From: Clostridia bacterium
Lineage (GTDB): Bacteria; Bacillota; Clostridia; Oscillospirales; Acutalibacteraceae
Assembly: GCA_017442445.1 (NCBI GenBank)
Contig: JAFRZS010000283.1
Location: 1 to 21,388, forward strand
Direction of reading: 5' to 3'
Length of the DNA stretch: 21,388 bases
Shown here: positions 6,350 through 14,310 of the stretch, piece after piece
Position numbering within the stretch: the first letter of the stretch is position 1
Layout of the letters: every line of letters begins with the position of its first letter
Notes under the pieces: model-generated
Databases searched by the model: none
What the model was told of the DNA's origin: nothing
The model's input: the letters and a program-made list of their open reading frames with translations, nothing else
Program-made: the position numbers and the translations under genes

Positions 6350-7390
6350 TTATTTGTTTTCAAATTTTTTTGCAACTGTATTTGTGAGCGGTTTCTGTAT
6401 AAATGTGTAGATAATTGATGATATAACAATTACAAAAGCAATCGGTACTATCATAATAATTTCACCGGGGAAATTCGGAAGTCTGATGCACAGGAATTTC
6501 ATTATAGCAAGACCGAAATATCCGAAGAGAAGGAAAATCGGGAAAGAAATTTCTGAAAGTCCTACAAGCCACTGTGTCCATTTTGATTCAGCGAATTTTT
6601 CAACTTCTTTTCCGCCTGCAATTGTAAATAAAATCATTACAAGTCCGATAAGATAGACAGCTGTGTATTTCCAGTTGTCAAAGCCTATTTGCAAGAATAA
6701 TACTGACACAAGTGTGACAAACCCTGCAAAGATTGTTTTATCTTTTTTTGTCATGCTGTGAATTGCAATACCCGATGCAAAAATAAGTCCGTATCTTCCG
6801 CAGAATGCAATAGCAATCATTCTCAGAGGAACAATTCCGTAAGCCTCGCCTATCATGCTCATTGTGAATCCGAGTATGCCCCATACGAATGTCCAAGTAA
6901 GAAGGTTTCTTCTCTGACCTATGAGCAATACGAATGTTACGAATACCAAGAATACAAAGAAAAATGTGATAGTTCTGTATGCTTCGTCAACATTTCCCCA
7001 ACCGTCATAGTTTACGAAATTGTTGAGCATTGTAACATTGAGAATCATAGTCTTTGCGGGCAAAGCTCTCTCAACAAGATAAAACTTTGTTGCTAAGAAT
7101 GTGAGCACAACACCGATTAAATATATCGGATAATACGATGCGAATTTCTGTACAGCAAAGTGAAGCGGTTTTACCTTTTCTTCCAACTGCTGTGCGATGA
7201 AAAATCCGAAAAGTACAAATAAAATTGATACAGTATAAATTCCGAAATTTGTTCCGATTGCGTGGAATTCTACGCTCGGTGAAAGATAGCCGAAATATCT
7301 GGGATAGTAATAAGTAAAAGAATAAATCAGTAACGCAAGAATTGATAAACCTTTTATCAGCTTCAAACCGTTATACTGTTTTGTTTTCAT
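6350..7390 (-). CDS. Acyltransferase-3-like multispanning membrane protein, 346 aa
   Basis: About ten transmembrane segments. The layout matches membrane acyltransferases of the OafA/WecH type: an N-terminal GLKLIKGLSILALLIYSF helix and then ILFVLFGFFIAQQ (57-68), which corresponds to the family FFvLSGF motif. Those enzymes acylate sugars or lipids on the envelope. Two features argue for divergence: the usual arginine of the first helix is lysine here (K13) and the usual histidine about ten residues later is missing (SF at 24-25), so catalysis may be lost or altered. The ribosome-binding site is weak (GGGAA, 6 bases before ATG 7390). It lies 25 bp after serS and 15 bp before the MATE gene, suggesting co-transcription. 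Confidence 0.68.
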   Translation of the reverse strand: MKTKQYNGLKLIKGLSILALLIYSFTYYYPRYFGYLSPSVEFHAIGTNFGIYTVSILFVLFGFFIAQQLEEKVKPLHFAVQKFASYYPIYLIGVVLTFLATKFYLVERALPAKTMILNVTMLNNFVNYDGWGNVDEAYRTITFFFVFLVFVTFVLLIGQRRNLLTWTFVWGILGFTMSMIGEAYGIVPLRMIAIAFCGRYGLIFASGIAIHSMTKKDKTIFAGFVTLVSVLFLQIGFDNWKYTAVYLIGLVMILFTIAGGKEVEKFAESKWTQWLVGLSEISFPIFLLFGYFGLAIMKFLCIRLPNFPGEIIMIVPIAFVIVISSIIYTFIQKPLTNTVAKKFENK

Positions 7391-7415
7391 AACAGTTCCC
7401 TACTTTCAAAAATTT

Positions 7416-8687
7416 TTATTTTATGATATCTGTTCCCATGAATCCTCTGAGTGCTTCGGGAATTGTAACAGTACCGTCAGCATTCTGGAAGTTTTCAAGG
7501 ATAGCCGCAACAGTTCTGCCGACTGCGATACCCGAACCGTTAAGAGTATGTACAAGCTGTGCCTTACCCTTGGGGCCGTCTTTGTATCTGATAGCAGCTC
7601 TGCGAGCCTGGAAATCTTCAAAGTTTGAGCATGAAGAAATTTCTACATATCTGCCGTATGAAGGCATCCATACTTCGATGTCATAAGTTTTTGCTGAAGA
7701 AAATCCGATGTCACCGCTTGAAAGACAAACTACTCTGTAAGGAAGACCGAGTCCCTGGAGAACTTTTTCTGCATCTCTTGTGAGGCTTTCAAGTTCATCG
7801 TAAGAATTTTCAGGTTTTACGAATTTAACAAGCTCAACCTTGTTGAACTGATGCTGTCTGATAAGACCTCTTGTATCTCTGCCTGCACTACCTGCTTCTG
7901 CTCTGAAACAAGCTGAATATGCGCAGTATTTAATCGGCAATTTATCGCCGTCAATAACTTCATCTCTGTGCATATTTGTTACGGGTACTTCTGCTGTGGG
8001 AATGAGGAAATAATCATCGTTTGTGATTTTAAATGCGTCCTCTTCGAATTTCGGAAGCTGACCTGTACCTGTCATGGAAGCTCTGTTTACCATGTAGGGC
8101 GGGAAGATTTCTGTGTAACCGTTTTCTGTATGAGTGTTGAGGAAATAGTTAATAACAGATCTTTCAAGTCTTGCTCCTAAATCTCTGTAGAAATGGAATC
8201 TCGCACCTGTAACTTTTGCGGCTGTTTCGGGATCTAAAATTCCTAAATCTGCACCGATATCCCAATGAGCCTTTACCTCAAAATCAAAATTCTTGGGTTC
8301 GCCCCATCTTCTGATTTCTACATTTTCACTGTCGTCTTTTCCTATCGGAACTGTGTCACTGGGTACATTAGGAAATTCATACATAATTTCTTTCTGTTTT
8401 GCTTCCAACTCGGAAAGCTTTGCATCGTCGTCTTTTAATGTTTCTTTAATCTCGTTCATTCTCTTCATGATTTCCGAGATATCGCCGCCGTTTTTCTTGA
8501 TCATCGGAATCTGTTTACTTGCGGCATTCTGCTCTTGCTTGAGAGCATCTGTTGAAGCGATGAGCTTTCTTCTCTCAACATCCAATGCCAATACTTCGTC
8601 AACAAGAGCATCCATGTCCTTGTTGCGTGATTTCATAGCAGCTTTTACTTTGTCGGGATTTTCTCTGATTAATCTGATGTCTAACAT
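7416..8687 (-). CDS. serS: Seryl-tRNA synthetase
   Basis: A class II aminoacyl-tRNA synthetase charging tRNA-Ser. The full 423 aa are present: an N-terminal helical coiled-coil arm (about residues 30-100) that holds the long variable arm of tRNA-Ser, motif 2 with FRAEAGSAGRDTRGLIRQHQ and motif 3 with NGSGIAVGRTVAAILE near the C-terminus. The ATG at 8685-8687 follows AAGGAAG. There is no T-box leader: the gene starts only 19 bp after the parB stop, so it is probably expressed from the upstream par transcript. Confidence 0.97.
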   Translation of the reverse strand: MLDIRLIRENPDKVKAAMKSRNKDMDALVDEVLALDVERRKLIASTDALKQEQNAASKQIPMIKKNGGDISEIMKRMNEIKETLKDDDAKLSELEAKQKEIMYEFPNVPSDTVPIGKDDSENVEIRRWGEPKNFDFEVKAHWDIGADLGILDPETAAKVTGARFHFYRDLGARLERSVINYFLNTHTENGYTEIFPPYMVNRASMTGTGQLPKFEEDAFKITNDDYFLIPTAEVPVTNMHRDEVIDGDKLPIKYCAYSACFRAEAGSAGRDTRGLIRQHQFNKVELVKFVKPENSYDELESLTRDAEKVLQGLGLPYRVVCLSSGDIGFSSAKTYDIEVWMPSYGRYVEISSCSNFEDFQARRAAIRYKDGPKGKAQLVHTLNGSGIAVGRTVAAILENFQNADGTVTIPEALRGFMGTDIIK

Positions 8688-8706
8688 TTTTATCTTCCTT
8701 TGCTAA

Positions 8707-9564
8707 TTATTTTTCGTCAAATGATTTTACCAATTTTTGTAAATCGTCTGCGCTGAAAAATTCAATTTCAATTGAACCCTTCTGCGCCGAGCGGTTTTTA
8801 ACCTTAACTTTTCTTCCGAGAGTTTTTTCCAAAGCAAGTTCAACTTCGTCAAAAAATTTGTTTCGTTTCTGCGTTGGTTTTTTCTTCGGTTTTTCTCTGA
8901 AAGTTTTAACGATTTCTTCCGTCTGACGAACAGATAAATCGTCTCTGACTATCCTTGCCGCAAGCTCACACATCATAGTCTTTGTTTCAAGACTTAAAAG
9001 TGCTCTCGCATGACCTGCGGAAATTAAATCCTTTGAAATTAAATTGAGAACCTCATCAGGAAGTGCCAGAAGTCTTAAGGAGTTTGCGATTGCCGGGCGT
9101 GATTTCTGCAAACGCACAGCCGCTTCTTCCTGAGTGAGTCCAAGCTCTTTTATGAGTCTTTGTATTCCCTTTGCTTCTTCAATTGCATTGAGGTCTTCTC
9201 TCTGAAGGTTTTCTATCAATGCGATTGTCATCGCTTCTTCATCTGTTAAATTTTTAACAATTACAGGAACCTTCGTAAGTCCTGCCATTCTTGAAGCTCT
9301 CCAGCGTCTTTCGCCTGCTACGAGCTGATATCCGCCGCCCTCTATCGGTCGGACAAGCAAAGGCTGAATAAGACCGTTTTGCAAAATACTTTCCGACAAC
9401 TGAGCGAGTGCTTCTTCATCAAAAACTTTTCTCGGTTGATTGCGGTCAGGCTCAATTTCCGTAAGCCTGATTTCAACAGCACCGCCGTTTTCGACTTCTT
9501 CTATGGAGTTGTCGGTAAAGAGTGCATCAAGACCCTTACCCAAGCCGCCTTTTTTATTAAGCAT
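8707..9564 (-). CDS. parB: Chromosome-partitioning protein ParB (Spo0J), 285 aa
   Basis: A CTP-dependent DNA clamp that loads at parS and spreads to organise the origin region and recruit SMC. N-terminal KKGGLGKGLDALF (4-16) is the ParA-stimulating tail. The CTP-binding motifs are GERRWRA (84-90) and ENLQRED (118-124), followed by a helix-turn-helix at about 143-166 whose QKSRPAIANSLRLLALP recognition region and SAGHARALL resemble Spo0J rather than Noc. A basic linker and C-terminal dimerisation domain follow. The ATG overlaps the parA stop by 8 bp (9557-9564), indicating translational coupling. Two perfect parS sites lie 1.2 and 3.2 kb upstream in noc and mnmG. Confidence 0.96.
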   Translation of the reverse strand: MLNKKGGLGKGLDALFTDNSIEEVENGGAVEIRLTEIEPDRNQPRKVFDEEALAQLSESILQNGLIQPLLVRPIEGGGYQLVAGERRWRASRMAGLTKVPVIVKNLTDEEAMTIALIENLQREDLNAIEEAKGIQRLIKELGLTQEEAAVRLQKSRPAIANSLRLLALPDEVLNLISKDLISAGHARALLSLETKTMMCELAARIVRDDLSVRQTEEIVKTFREKPKKKPTQKRNKFFDEVELALEKTLGRKVKVKNRSAQKGSIEIEFFSADDLQKLVKSFDEK

Positions 9565-10336
9565 CTGCCTTACCTCCGTTATTTTTCATGAGTTCTTCGG
9601 CAAGGTCGTTGTAAGCAACACTGCCCTTTGAAACTCTGTCATAGTACATTATCGGCTGACCGAAGCTCGGAGCTTCAGACAATCTGACATTTCTCGGAAT
9701 AAATGACTTGAAAACTTTTTTCGGGAAGAATTTTTTTACTTCGCTGACAACCTGCTGAGTGAGGTTAAGTCTTCCGTCATACATTGTAAGTAAAACACCT
9801 TCAATATCAATTGAGGGGTTATATAATTTTTTGACCTGACGGACTAACTGCATAAGCTGTGAAAGTCCTTCAAGAGCATAGTATTCGCACTGAATGGGAA
9901 CCAAGATTGTATCCGAAGCGCAAAGACCGTTGAGAGTAATAAGTCCCATGGCGGGAGGACAGTCAATGAATATGTAATCAAATTCGTCCTGAACGGAAGC
10001 AAGACCTTCCTTGAGTTTGCTTTCCCTGTGCTTCATATCAATAAGCTCAAGGTCTGCACCGGCTATGTTCATATTTGACGGTAAAACTGTTACATTCTGA
10101 TACTGGGTTTTTATCATAACATCGGAAGCTTTTGCTCTGCCGATGATAACATCGTAAGATGTCTGTTCAAGTTCTCTTTTGTTAATTCCGTAACCGCTTG
10201 TGGCATTACCCTGCTGGTCAATATCGACAAGGAGAACTCTCTGTCCCTTGGCGCCGACTGCAGCCGCTAAATTGACAGCAGTCGTAGTTTTTCCTACTCC
10301 GCCTTTCTGGTTAACGATAGCAATTGTTTTTGCCAT
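9557..10336 (-). CDS. parA: Chromosome-partitioning ATPase ParA (Soj), 259 aa
   Basis: A deviant Walker-A ATPase that works with ParB in origin segregation and, in Bacillus, regulates DnaA. The deviant Walker A KGGVGKTT (11-18, with the signature K11) is at the N-terminus, followed by LLVDIDQQGNATSGYG (about 35-50) and a FIDCPPAMGLITLN block around residue 125. There is no N-terminal DNA-binding extension, as expected for the chromosomal Soj type. ATG 10334-10336 follows a strong AGGAGGTC (10341-10348). It overlaps parB by 8 bp and is separated from noc by 420 bp of repeats, so it probably has its own promoter. Confidence 0.97.
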   Translation of the reverse strand: MAKTIAIVNQKGGVGKTTTAVNLAAAVGAKGQRVLLVDIDQQGNATSGYGINKRELEQTSYDVIIGRAKASDVMIKTQYQNVTVLPSNMNIAGADLELIDMKHRESKLKEGLASVQDEFDYIFIDCPPAMGLITLNGLCASDTILVPIQCEYYALEGLSQLMQLVRQVKKLYNPSIDIEGVLLTMYDGRLNLTQQVVSEVKKFFPKKVFKSFIPRNVRLSEAPSFGQPIMYYDRVSKGSVAYNDLAEELMKNNGGKADA

Positions 10337-10356
10337 TTCTGACCTCCTATATCATT

Positions 10357-10375
10357 CTGCTTTTATCAAAAGCAG
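10357..10375. other. Perfect inverted repeat in the parA leader
   Basis: CTGCTTTT-ATC-AAAAGCAG: two perfect 8-bp arms around a 3-base loop, 8 bp upstream of the parA ribosome-binding site. It would form a small stable hairpin in the mRNA leader or be an operator. Its function is not known. Confidence 0.4.
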
Positions 10376-10457
10376 ACTCGTATTCATAATTGTATATATT
10401 TTAGCACATTATCTTATATTTTTAAAGAGTTTTTTTAAGATTTTTAAGAAAAAATGC

Positions 10458-10488
10458 GAAAAGACAGATCCTGAAATATCAGAATCTG
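10458..10488 (-). terminator. Possible intrinsic terminator downstream of noc
   Basis: CAGAT(C)CTGA (10465-10474) pairs with TCAG(A)ATCTG (10479-10488) with one mismatch and a 4-base loop. On the minus strand it is followed by TCTTTTCGC and then TTTTTT further on. It would end the glyA-to-noc transcript before the parA promoter region. The short U run makes it moderate evidence. Confidence 0.45.
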
Positions 10489-10534
10489 CCTTTCCGCTGT
10501 GGATGTGGGGTGTGAAAGAGAAAGATATGGGCTT

Positions 10535-10590
10535 TTTTAATCGTCCGTACTTTGTTCTATAGAGAACCTTTGTTGCACGAAAATTTATAT
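10535..10590 (-). repeat. TTTCGTGCA/AGTA(C)GG dispersed module, minus orientation
   Basis: Read on the minus strand: AAATTTTCGTGCAACAAAGG, then the hairpin GTTCT-CTAT-AGAAC and AAAGTACGGACG. The flanks and hairpin match the copy at 1975-2018. Confidence 0.65.
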
Positions 10591-10593
10591 TTA

Positions 10594-10641
10594 AAATACA
10601 AATACATTCTGACGGACGGATTTGAAATGTATTTTGTATTT
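10594..10641. repeat. Long AT-rich inverted repeat
   Basis: AAATACAAATACATT (10594-10608) and AATGTATTTTGTATTT (10626-10641) are complementary apart from one bulged base, around a 17-base loop containing GACGGACGGA. It directly follows the dispersed module and lies within the 420-bp parA-noc gap. Confidence 0.5.
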
Positions 10642-10656
10642 AATCAGCGATATATT

Positions 10657-10756
10657 TGCGAAGTAAATGGTGTGGGAGGGTGTTGCCCTCACCCTATTAT
10701 AATAAGTGTGGACTTCAGTCCACCTTTCGTTTTGCACTTCGCACTTTGCGTTTTGC
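10657..10756. repeat. Miniature inverted-repeat element with GC hairpin, GTGGAC palindrome and heptamer array
   Basis: TGCGAAGT (10657-10664) is inverted as ACTTCGCA (10736-10743). Between them are the GC hairpin GGGAGGG-TGTTG-CCCTC-A-CCC (10673-10694), GTGTGGACTTCAGTCCACC (10706-10724, also at 14580-14598), and four reverse-oriented heptamers GTTTTGC, ACTTCGC, ACTTTGC, GTTTTGC filling exactly 10729-10756. It ends 1 bp before the noc stop codon (10758-10760). Confidence 0.65.
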
Positions 10757-10757
10757 A

Positions 10758-11600
10758 CTACGAAGTCATTGTTTCACGTGAAACATCGGATTTTGTCGAA
10801 GGGGTTTTTGATATTCTTACTACATATTCATAGTAATCTTTTGTTTCTTTCTGCAAGGCTCTTGCGTCCATTCCTGCAAGGCGCATGGAGTCAACAGCTT
10901 TATCTATGGTATTGACAAACAATCGCATATCCTTATATAGCTTCAATGGAAGCTTCGCAGGGTCTTTTTTTCTTTTTATGGGCTTTGTTTCAAGCAGAGC
11001 TGTAATATAATCATCGGCTTGTTTTACATTCATGTTTTTCTCAATTATTTTTTTCAAAGCCTTTTTGCGCTTGTCCTCGTCATTGATCCTCAACAATGCT
11101 CTTGCATGGCGTTCTGTGAGGTCATGCTCTGCAATCATAGCGCGAAGGTCGGGTTTCAGTCTTAAAAGACGGAGTTTGTTTGAAATAGCTGACTGGGTTT
11201 TTCCGAGCGCAATCGCTGTCTGCTCCTGAGTGAGAGCATAATCCCTCATCAGCCTGTCTATTGCTGCAGCTTCTTCAAAAAAGGATAAATCCTGGCGTTG
11301 CAGATTTTCAAGCAGAGCGAAGGTTGCAGATTTTTCATCTGTGGCGTCCATTACAATACAGGGCACTCGCGAAAGACCTATCATTTTAGAAGCGCGTAAT
11401 CTCCGTTCGCCTGATATAAGCTCATAGTAGCCGTCGCTGTCAAGCCTTACCGTGACCGGCTGTATTATGCCGTTTTGTCTGATACTGTCTGCAAGACTCT
11501 GAAGCTCACGCATATTGAAGTTTCTTCGCGGTTGGTCAGGATTAGGTCTGATTTCATTTATCGGCACCAGTAATATATGACCGCCTGAACGAGTTCTCAT
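10758..11600 (-). CDS. noc: Nucleoid occlusion protein Noc (ParB family), 280 aa
   Basis: A ParB paralogue. In Bacillus, Noc binds its own DNA sites and the membrane to keep the division septum away from the nucleoid. The CTP-binding boxes GERRLRA (64-70) and ENLQRQD (98-104) are intact. The recognition helix region GKTQSAISNKLRLLRL (133-148) and TERHARALL (162-170) resemble Noc (GKGQSTIANKLRLLKL, TERHARAL) rather than the Spo0J-type parB protein at 8707-9564. ATG 11600 has AAAGGAG upstream, and an in-frame TGA lies 21 bases before the ATG, so the N-terminus cannot be extended. It therefore lacks the N-terminal amphipathic membrane-targeting helix of Bacillus Noc. The C-terminal VSRET is encoded by a perfect parS site. 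Confidence 0.85.
   Translation of the reverse strand: MRTRSGGHILLVPINEIRPNPDQPRRNFNMRELQSLADSIRQNGIIQPVTVRLDSDGYYELISGERRLRASKMIGLSRVPCIVMDATDEKSATFALLENLQRQDLSFFEEAAAIDRLMRDYALTQEQTAIALGKTQSAISNKLRLLRLKPDLRAMIAEHDLTERHARALLRINDEDKRKKALKKIIEKNMNVKQADDYITALLETKPIKRKKDPAKLPLKLYKDMRLFVNTIDKAVDSMRLAGMDARALQKETKDYYEYVVRISKTPSTKSDVSRETMTS
10770..10785. promoter_or_regulatory. parS centromere site inside noc
   Basis: TGTTTCACGTGAAACA, a perfect 16-bp palindrome matching the bacterial parS consensus. It lies in the last codons of noc, read on the minus strand as Val-Ser-Arg-Glu-Thr. It is the expected loading site for ParB encoded at 8707-9564. Confidence 0.95.
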
Positions 11601-11627
11601 CTGTAAGCTCCTTTCAAGTCAAAAGTA

Positions 11628-11674
11628 AAACTCCCTGTGGCTGACTACGTGAATAATCATACCACCGGGAGTTT
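11628..11674. other. Stem-loop between rsmG and noc
   Basis: AAACTCCC (11628-11635) pairs perfectly with GGGAGTTT (11667-11674), extended after one mismatch by GTGG/CCAC, around a 21-base loop. On the minus strand the stem is followed by TTTTACTTTTG, so it could weakly terminate the rsmG transcript. It overlaps the likely noc promoter, so it may instead form only in transcripts reading through from rsmG. Confidence 0.45.
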
Positions 11675-11684
11675 GAATTGTAAA
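11656..11684 (-). promoter_or_regulatory. Extended -10 promoter for noc
   Basis: On the minus strand, TTTACA (11679-11684), 17 bases and TATGAT (11656-11661), with TGG immediately before the -10 hexamer (extended -10). It lies about 56 bp upstream of the noc start codon. Confidence 0.55.
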
Positions 11685-11733
11685 GTGTTTTTCATCGTGT
11701 AAAATTGCCGTAATCCTTGATATTACAACAATA

Positions 11734-12441
11734 TTATAACGGTTGCTTTGCGATTTTTGCAGAAGCACGAGGATATTTTGACGGAGTTTGCGATATCTTT
11801 TTAATAACAATTATATTTCTTTCACCGCAGTCTGCGATATCGTATTTGCAGACTTTGACAACCTCACCGCCTAAAAGCTTGATAGCTTTTTTTGCGGCAT
11901 CAAGTTCTTCTTCTGCTTTAGCGCTCTTCATCGCAAGGAATGTACCGCCTACCTTTACAAAGGGTAAACAATACTCTGCTATTACATTTAAAGCAGAAAC
12001 AGCTCTTGCTGTTGCAACATCGTACTGTTCACGGTAATCTTTGTCTTTACCGAGTTCCTCAGCTCTGCAGTGAATGACCTCAGCATCAAGCTTCAAGTCC
12101 TCACAGACTGAACGGACAAAGTTCAGTTTCTTGTTTGCACCGTCTATCATAGTTATATCTATATCGTTTCTTGCTATCAGTAAAGGCAAAGCAGGAAATC
12201 CTCCGCCTGTACCGACATCAATTACCTTAGCATTTTCGGGAATACCTACATCAAGTAATGTCAGAGAATCTGCAAAATGCTTGGTTACAATTTCTTTCGG
12301 CTCTGTTATTGCTGTAAGATTGAGAGTTTTGTTGGTTTCTGTAAGAAGATAAGCAAATCTGTCGAAATTATCAAGAACATCAGGGGAAAGTGTTACATTT
12401 ATTTGTGATACGACATCTGATAAAAGCTTTTTATCAATCAT
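11734..12441 (-). CDS. rsmG: 16S rRNA (guanine-N7)-methyltransferase G (GidB), 235 aa
   Basis: Methylates N7 of G527 in 16S rRNA using SAM; loss gives low-level streptomycin resistance in many bacteria. NLTAI (41-45), KHFADSL (54-60) and the SAM-binding loop VGTGGGFPALPL (76-87) are all present, and the length is normal. The frame is open to 12462, but ATG 12441 is preferred: GGAGA lies about 10 bases upstream and the start overlaps the mnmG stop by 8 bp (12434-12441), a standard coupling. It follows mnmG in the usual order. Confidence 0.96.
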   Translation of the reverse strand: MIDKKLLSDVVSQINVTLSPDVLDNFDRFAYLLTETNKTLNLTAITEPKEIVTKHFADSLTLLDVGIPENAKVIDVGTGGGFPALPLLIARNDIDITMIDGANKKLNFVRSVCEDLKLDAEVIHCRAEELGKDKDYREQYDVATARAVSALNVIAEYCLPFVKVGGTFLAMKSAKAEEELDAAKKAIKLLGGEVVKVCKYDIADCGERNIIVIKKISQTPSKYPRASAKIAKQPL

Positions 12442-14308
12442 TATAGCTTTTCTCCTTTTCAAGATATATAAGCAATACAGTAATATCTGCGGGAGTTACA
12501 CCGCTTATTCTTGATGCCTGACCGACATTTTCAGGTTTTATTTTATTAAGCTTTTCTGTAGCTTCAAGACGAAGACCTACAATCTTATTATAATCAATAC
12601 CTACGAGTGAGCGCACCTCAAGGCGTCTGTTTTCGTCTATCTGTGCCTGTTGGCGCTTGATATAGCCTTCGTACTTCGTATCTATTTCAACCTGTTCAAA
12701 TACCTCAAACGGCAAATCAGGTCTTGTAGTATCAAAAGGAGCGAGTGTTTTATAATCTAACTGCGGTCTTTTAATAAGTTCTTCAAGGCGTACACCCGAT
12801 TTCATGGGTGATGTTTCACGTGAAACAAGTATAGCATTTAACTCCTCACAGGGCGGTATAACGACCTTTTTGATACGGCTTTTTTCCTCGTCTATGAGCC
12901 TGAGCTTCTCTCTGAATGCCTCCATTCGCCTTTCACTAATAAGTCCTACCTCATAGCCTATCTCTGTCAAACGTCTGTCTGCGTTGTCCTGACGGAGTAT
13001 AAGGCGGTATTCTGAACGCGAAGTCATCATACGGTAAGGATCAGAACAACCTTTAGTTACAAGGTCATCAATCAAAGTTCCGATATAGGAGCTTGAACGG
13101 GGGAGTGTTATCTGTGAAAGTCCCTTGACCTTTCTTGCGGCATTGATACCTGCTACAAGTCCCTGCGCCGCCGCTTCTTCATATCCGCTTGAGCCGTTGA
13201 ACTGTCCTGCACCGAAAAGTCCGTCAAAATCATGGAATTCAAGTGTTGATTTCAATGAAAGCGGATCAATGCAATCATATTCAATAGCATAGGCGGTTCT
13301 CATAACCTGAACATTTTCAAGTCCGGGTATTGTTTTTAAAAATCTCAGCTGTACATCTTCAGGAAGCGATGATGAAAGTCCCTGAAGATACATTTCATCA
13401 GTATTCTCACCGCAGGGTTCAATGAATATCTGATGTCTCGGTTTTTCGGAGAAACGGACAATCTTATCCTCAATACTCGGACAGTATCTCGGTCCTACAC
13501 CGCTGATTTTACCTCCGTAGAGGGGAGAACGGTCAAGATTATCAAGGATAATCTGCTTTGTTTCTTCGTTTGTATATGTTATATAACAAGGCTGTGTGTT
13601 TTTAATCTCTGTCTGACAGTCAAAAGAAAACGGAACAATATTTTCATCGCCTTCCTGTAATTCAAGACGGGAGAAATCAACGCTTCTTCTGTTGACTCTT
13701 GACGGAGTGCCTGTTTTAAATCTACGCGTGGGAATACCAAGCTTATTGAGAGCATCGGACAGCTCATTTGCAGGGAAAACTCCGTCGGGACCGCTTTCGT
13801 ATGAAACATCACCGACATAAATTTTACCTTTTAAGAATGTTCCTGTTGCGATAATAACACATTTGGCTGTATATATAGCTTCTAATCGTGTTTTAAGGCG
13901 CCAATGGTCTTCTTCTCTCTGCAAATCAGTAATTTCTGCCTGATAAACCTCAAGGTTTTCCTGTCGCTCAACTGTTACCTTCATATATTCGCTGTAACGC
14001 CTTCTGTCAATCTGGGCGCGTAAGCTGTGTACTGCGGGACCTTTGCCGAGATTTAAAATTCGGCTTTGTAATGTATTGGCATCGGCAGCTTTACCCATTT
14101 CACCGCCGAGAGCATCTATCTCACGGACAAGGTGACCTTTTGAAGAACCGCCGATTGAGGGATTACAGGGCATATTACCTACCCAATCAAGATTTATAGT
14201 AAATAATGCAGTATTGCAGCCAAGACGCGCTGAAGCAAGTCCTGCCTCAATTCCGGCATGACCTGCACCAACTACAACAACATCAAAATTTTTAGCAAAA
14301 TACTCCAT
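12434..14308 (-). CDS. mnmG: tRNA uridine-5-carboxymethylaminomethyl modification enzyme MnmG (GidA), 624 aa
   Basis: The FAD-binding partner of MnmE; together they install cmnm5 or nm5 groups on wobble U34 of tRNAs using 5,10-methylene-THF, glycine or ammonium, and NADH. The N-terminal VVVGAGHAGIEAGLA (11-25) is the FAD dinucleotide-binding motif, NPSIGGSSKGHLVREIDALG (49-68) is a GidA signature, and the C-terminal helical MnmE/tRNA-binding domain is complete. The start codon (14306-14308) has only a poor ribosome-binding site, AGTAGGGA, which belongs to the repeat module directly upstream. It contains a parS site encoding VSRET. Normally adjacent to mnmE; here the two are separated by 330 bp of repeats. 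Confidence 0.97.
   Translation of the reverse strand: MEYFAKNFDVVVVGAGHAGIEAGLASARLGCNTALFTINLDWVGNMPCNPSIGGSSKGHLVREIDALGGEMGKAADANTLQSRILNLGKGPAVHSLRAQIDRRRYSEYMKVTVERQENLEVYQAEITDLQREEDHWRLKTRLEAIYTAKCVIIATGTFLKGKIYVGDVSYESGPDGVFPANELSDALNKLGIPTRRFKTGTPSRVNRRSVDFSRLELQEGDENIVPFSFDCQTEIKNTQPCYITYTNEETKQIILDNLDRSPLYGGKISGVGPRYCPSIEDKIVRFSEKPRHQIFIEPCGENTDEMYLQGLSSSLPEDVQLRFLKTIPGLENVQVMRTAYAIEYDCIDPLSLKSTLEFHDFDGLFGAGQFNGSSGYEEAAAQGLVAGINAARKVKGLSQITLPRSSSYIGTLIDDLVTKGCSDPYRMMTSRSEYRLILRQDNADRRLTEIGYEVGLISERRMEAFREKLRLIDEEKSRIKKVVIPPCEELNAILVSRETSPMKSGVRLEELIKRPQLDYKTLAPFDTTRPDLPFEVFEQVEIDTKYEGYIKRQQAQIDENRRLEVRSLVGIDYNKIVGLRLEATEKLNKIKPENVGQASRISGVTPADITVLLIYLEKEKSYND
12812..12827. promoter_or_regulatory. 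parS centromere site inside mnmG
   Basis: TGTTTCACGTGAAACA, identical to the site in noc, encoding Val-Ser-Arg-Glu-Thr in the MnmG frame on the minus strand. It lies 2.0 kb from the noc copy. Confidence 0.95.
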
Positions 14309-14310
14309 TT

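Noticed and set aside
10200..10562. Plus-strand open frames opposite parA, mnmG, serS and other genes
   Set aside because: They are antisense shadows of well-supported genes with no ribosome-binding sites or recognisable protein features.
11619..11810. A 63-codon minus-strand frame ending TPGGMIIHVVSHREFYF
   Set aside because: Half of it overlaps rsmG, it has no ribosome-binding site, and the rest is covered by the noc promoter and a stem-loop. It could be a leader peptide but nothing supports this.
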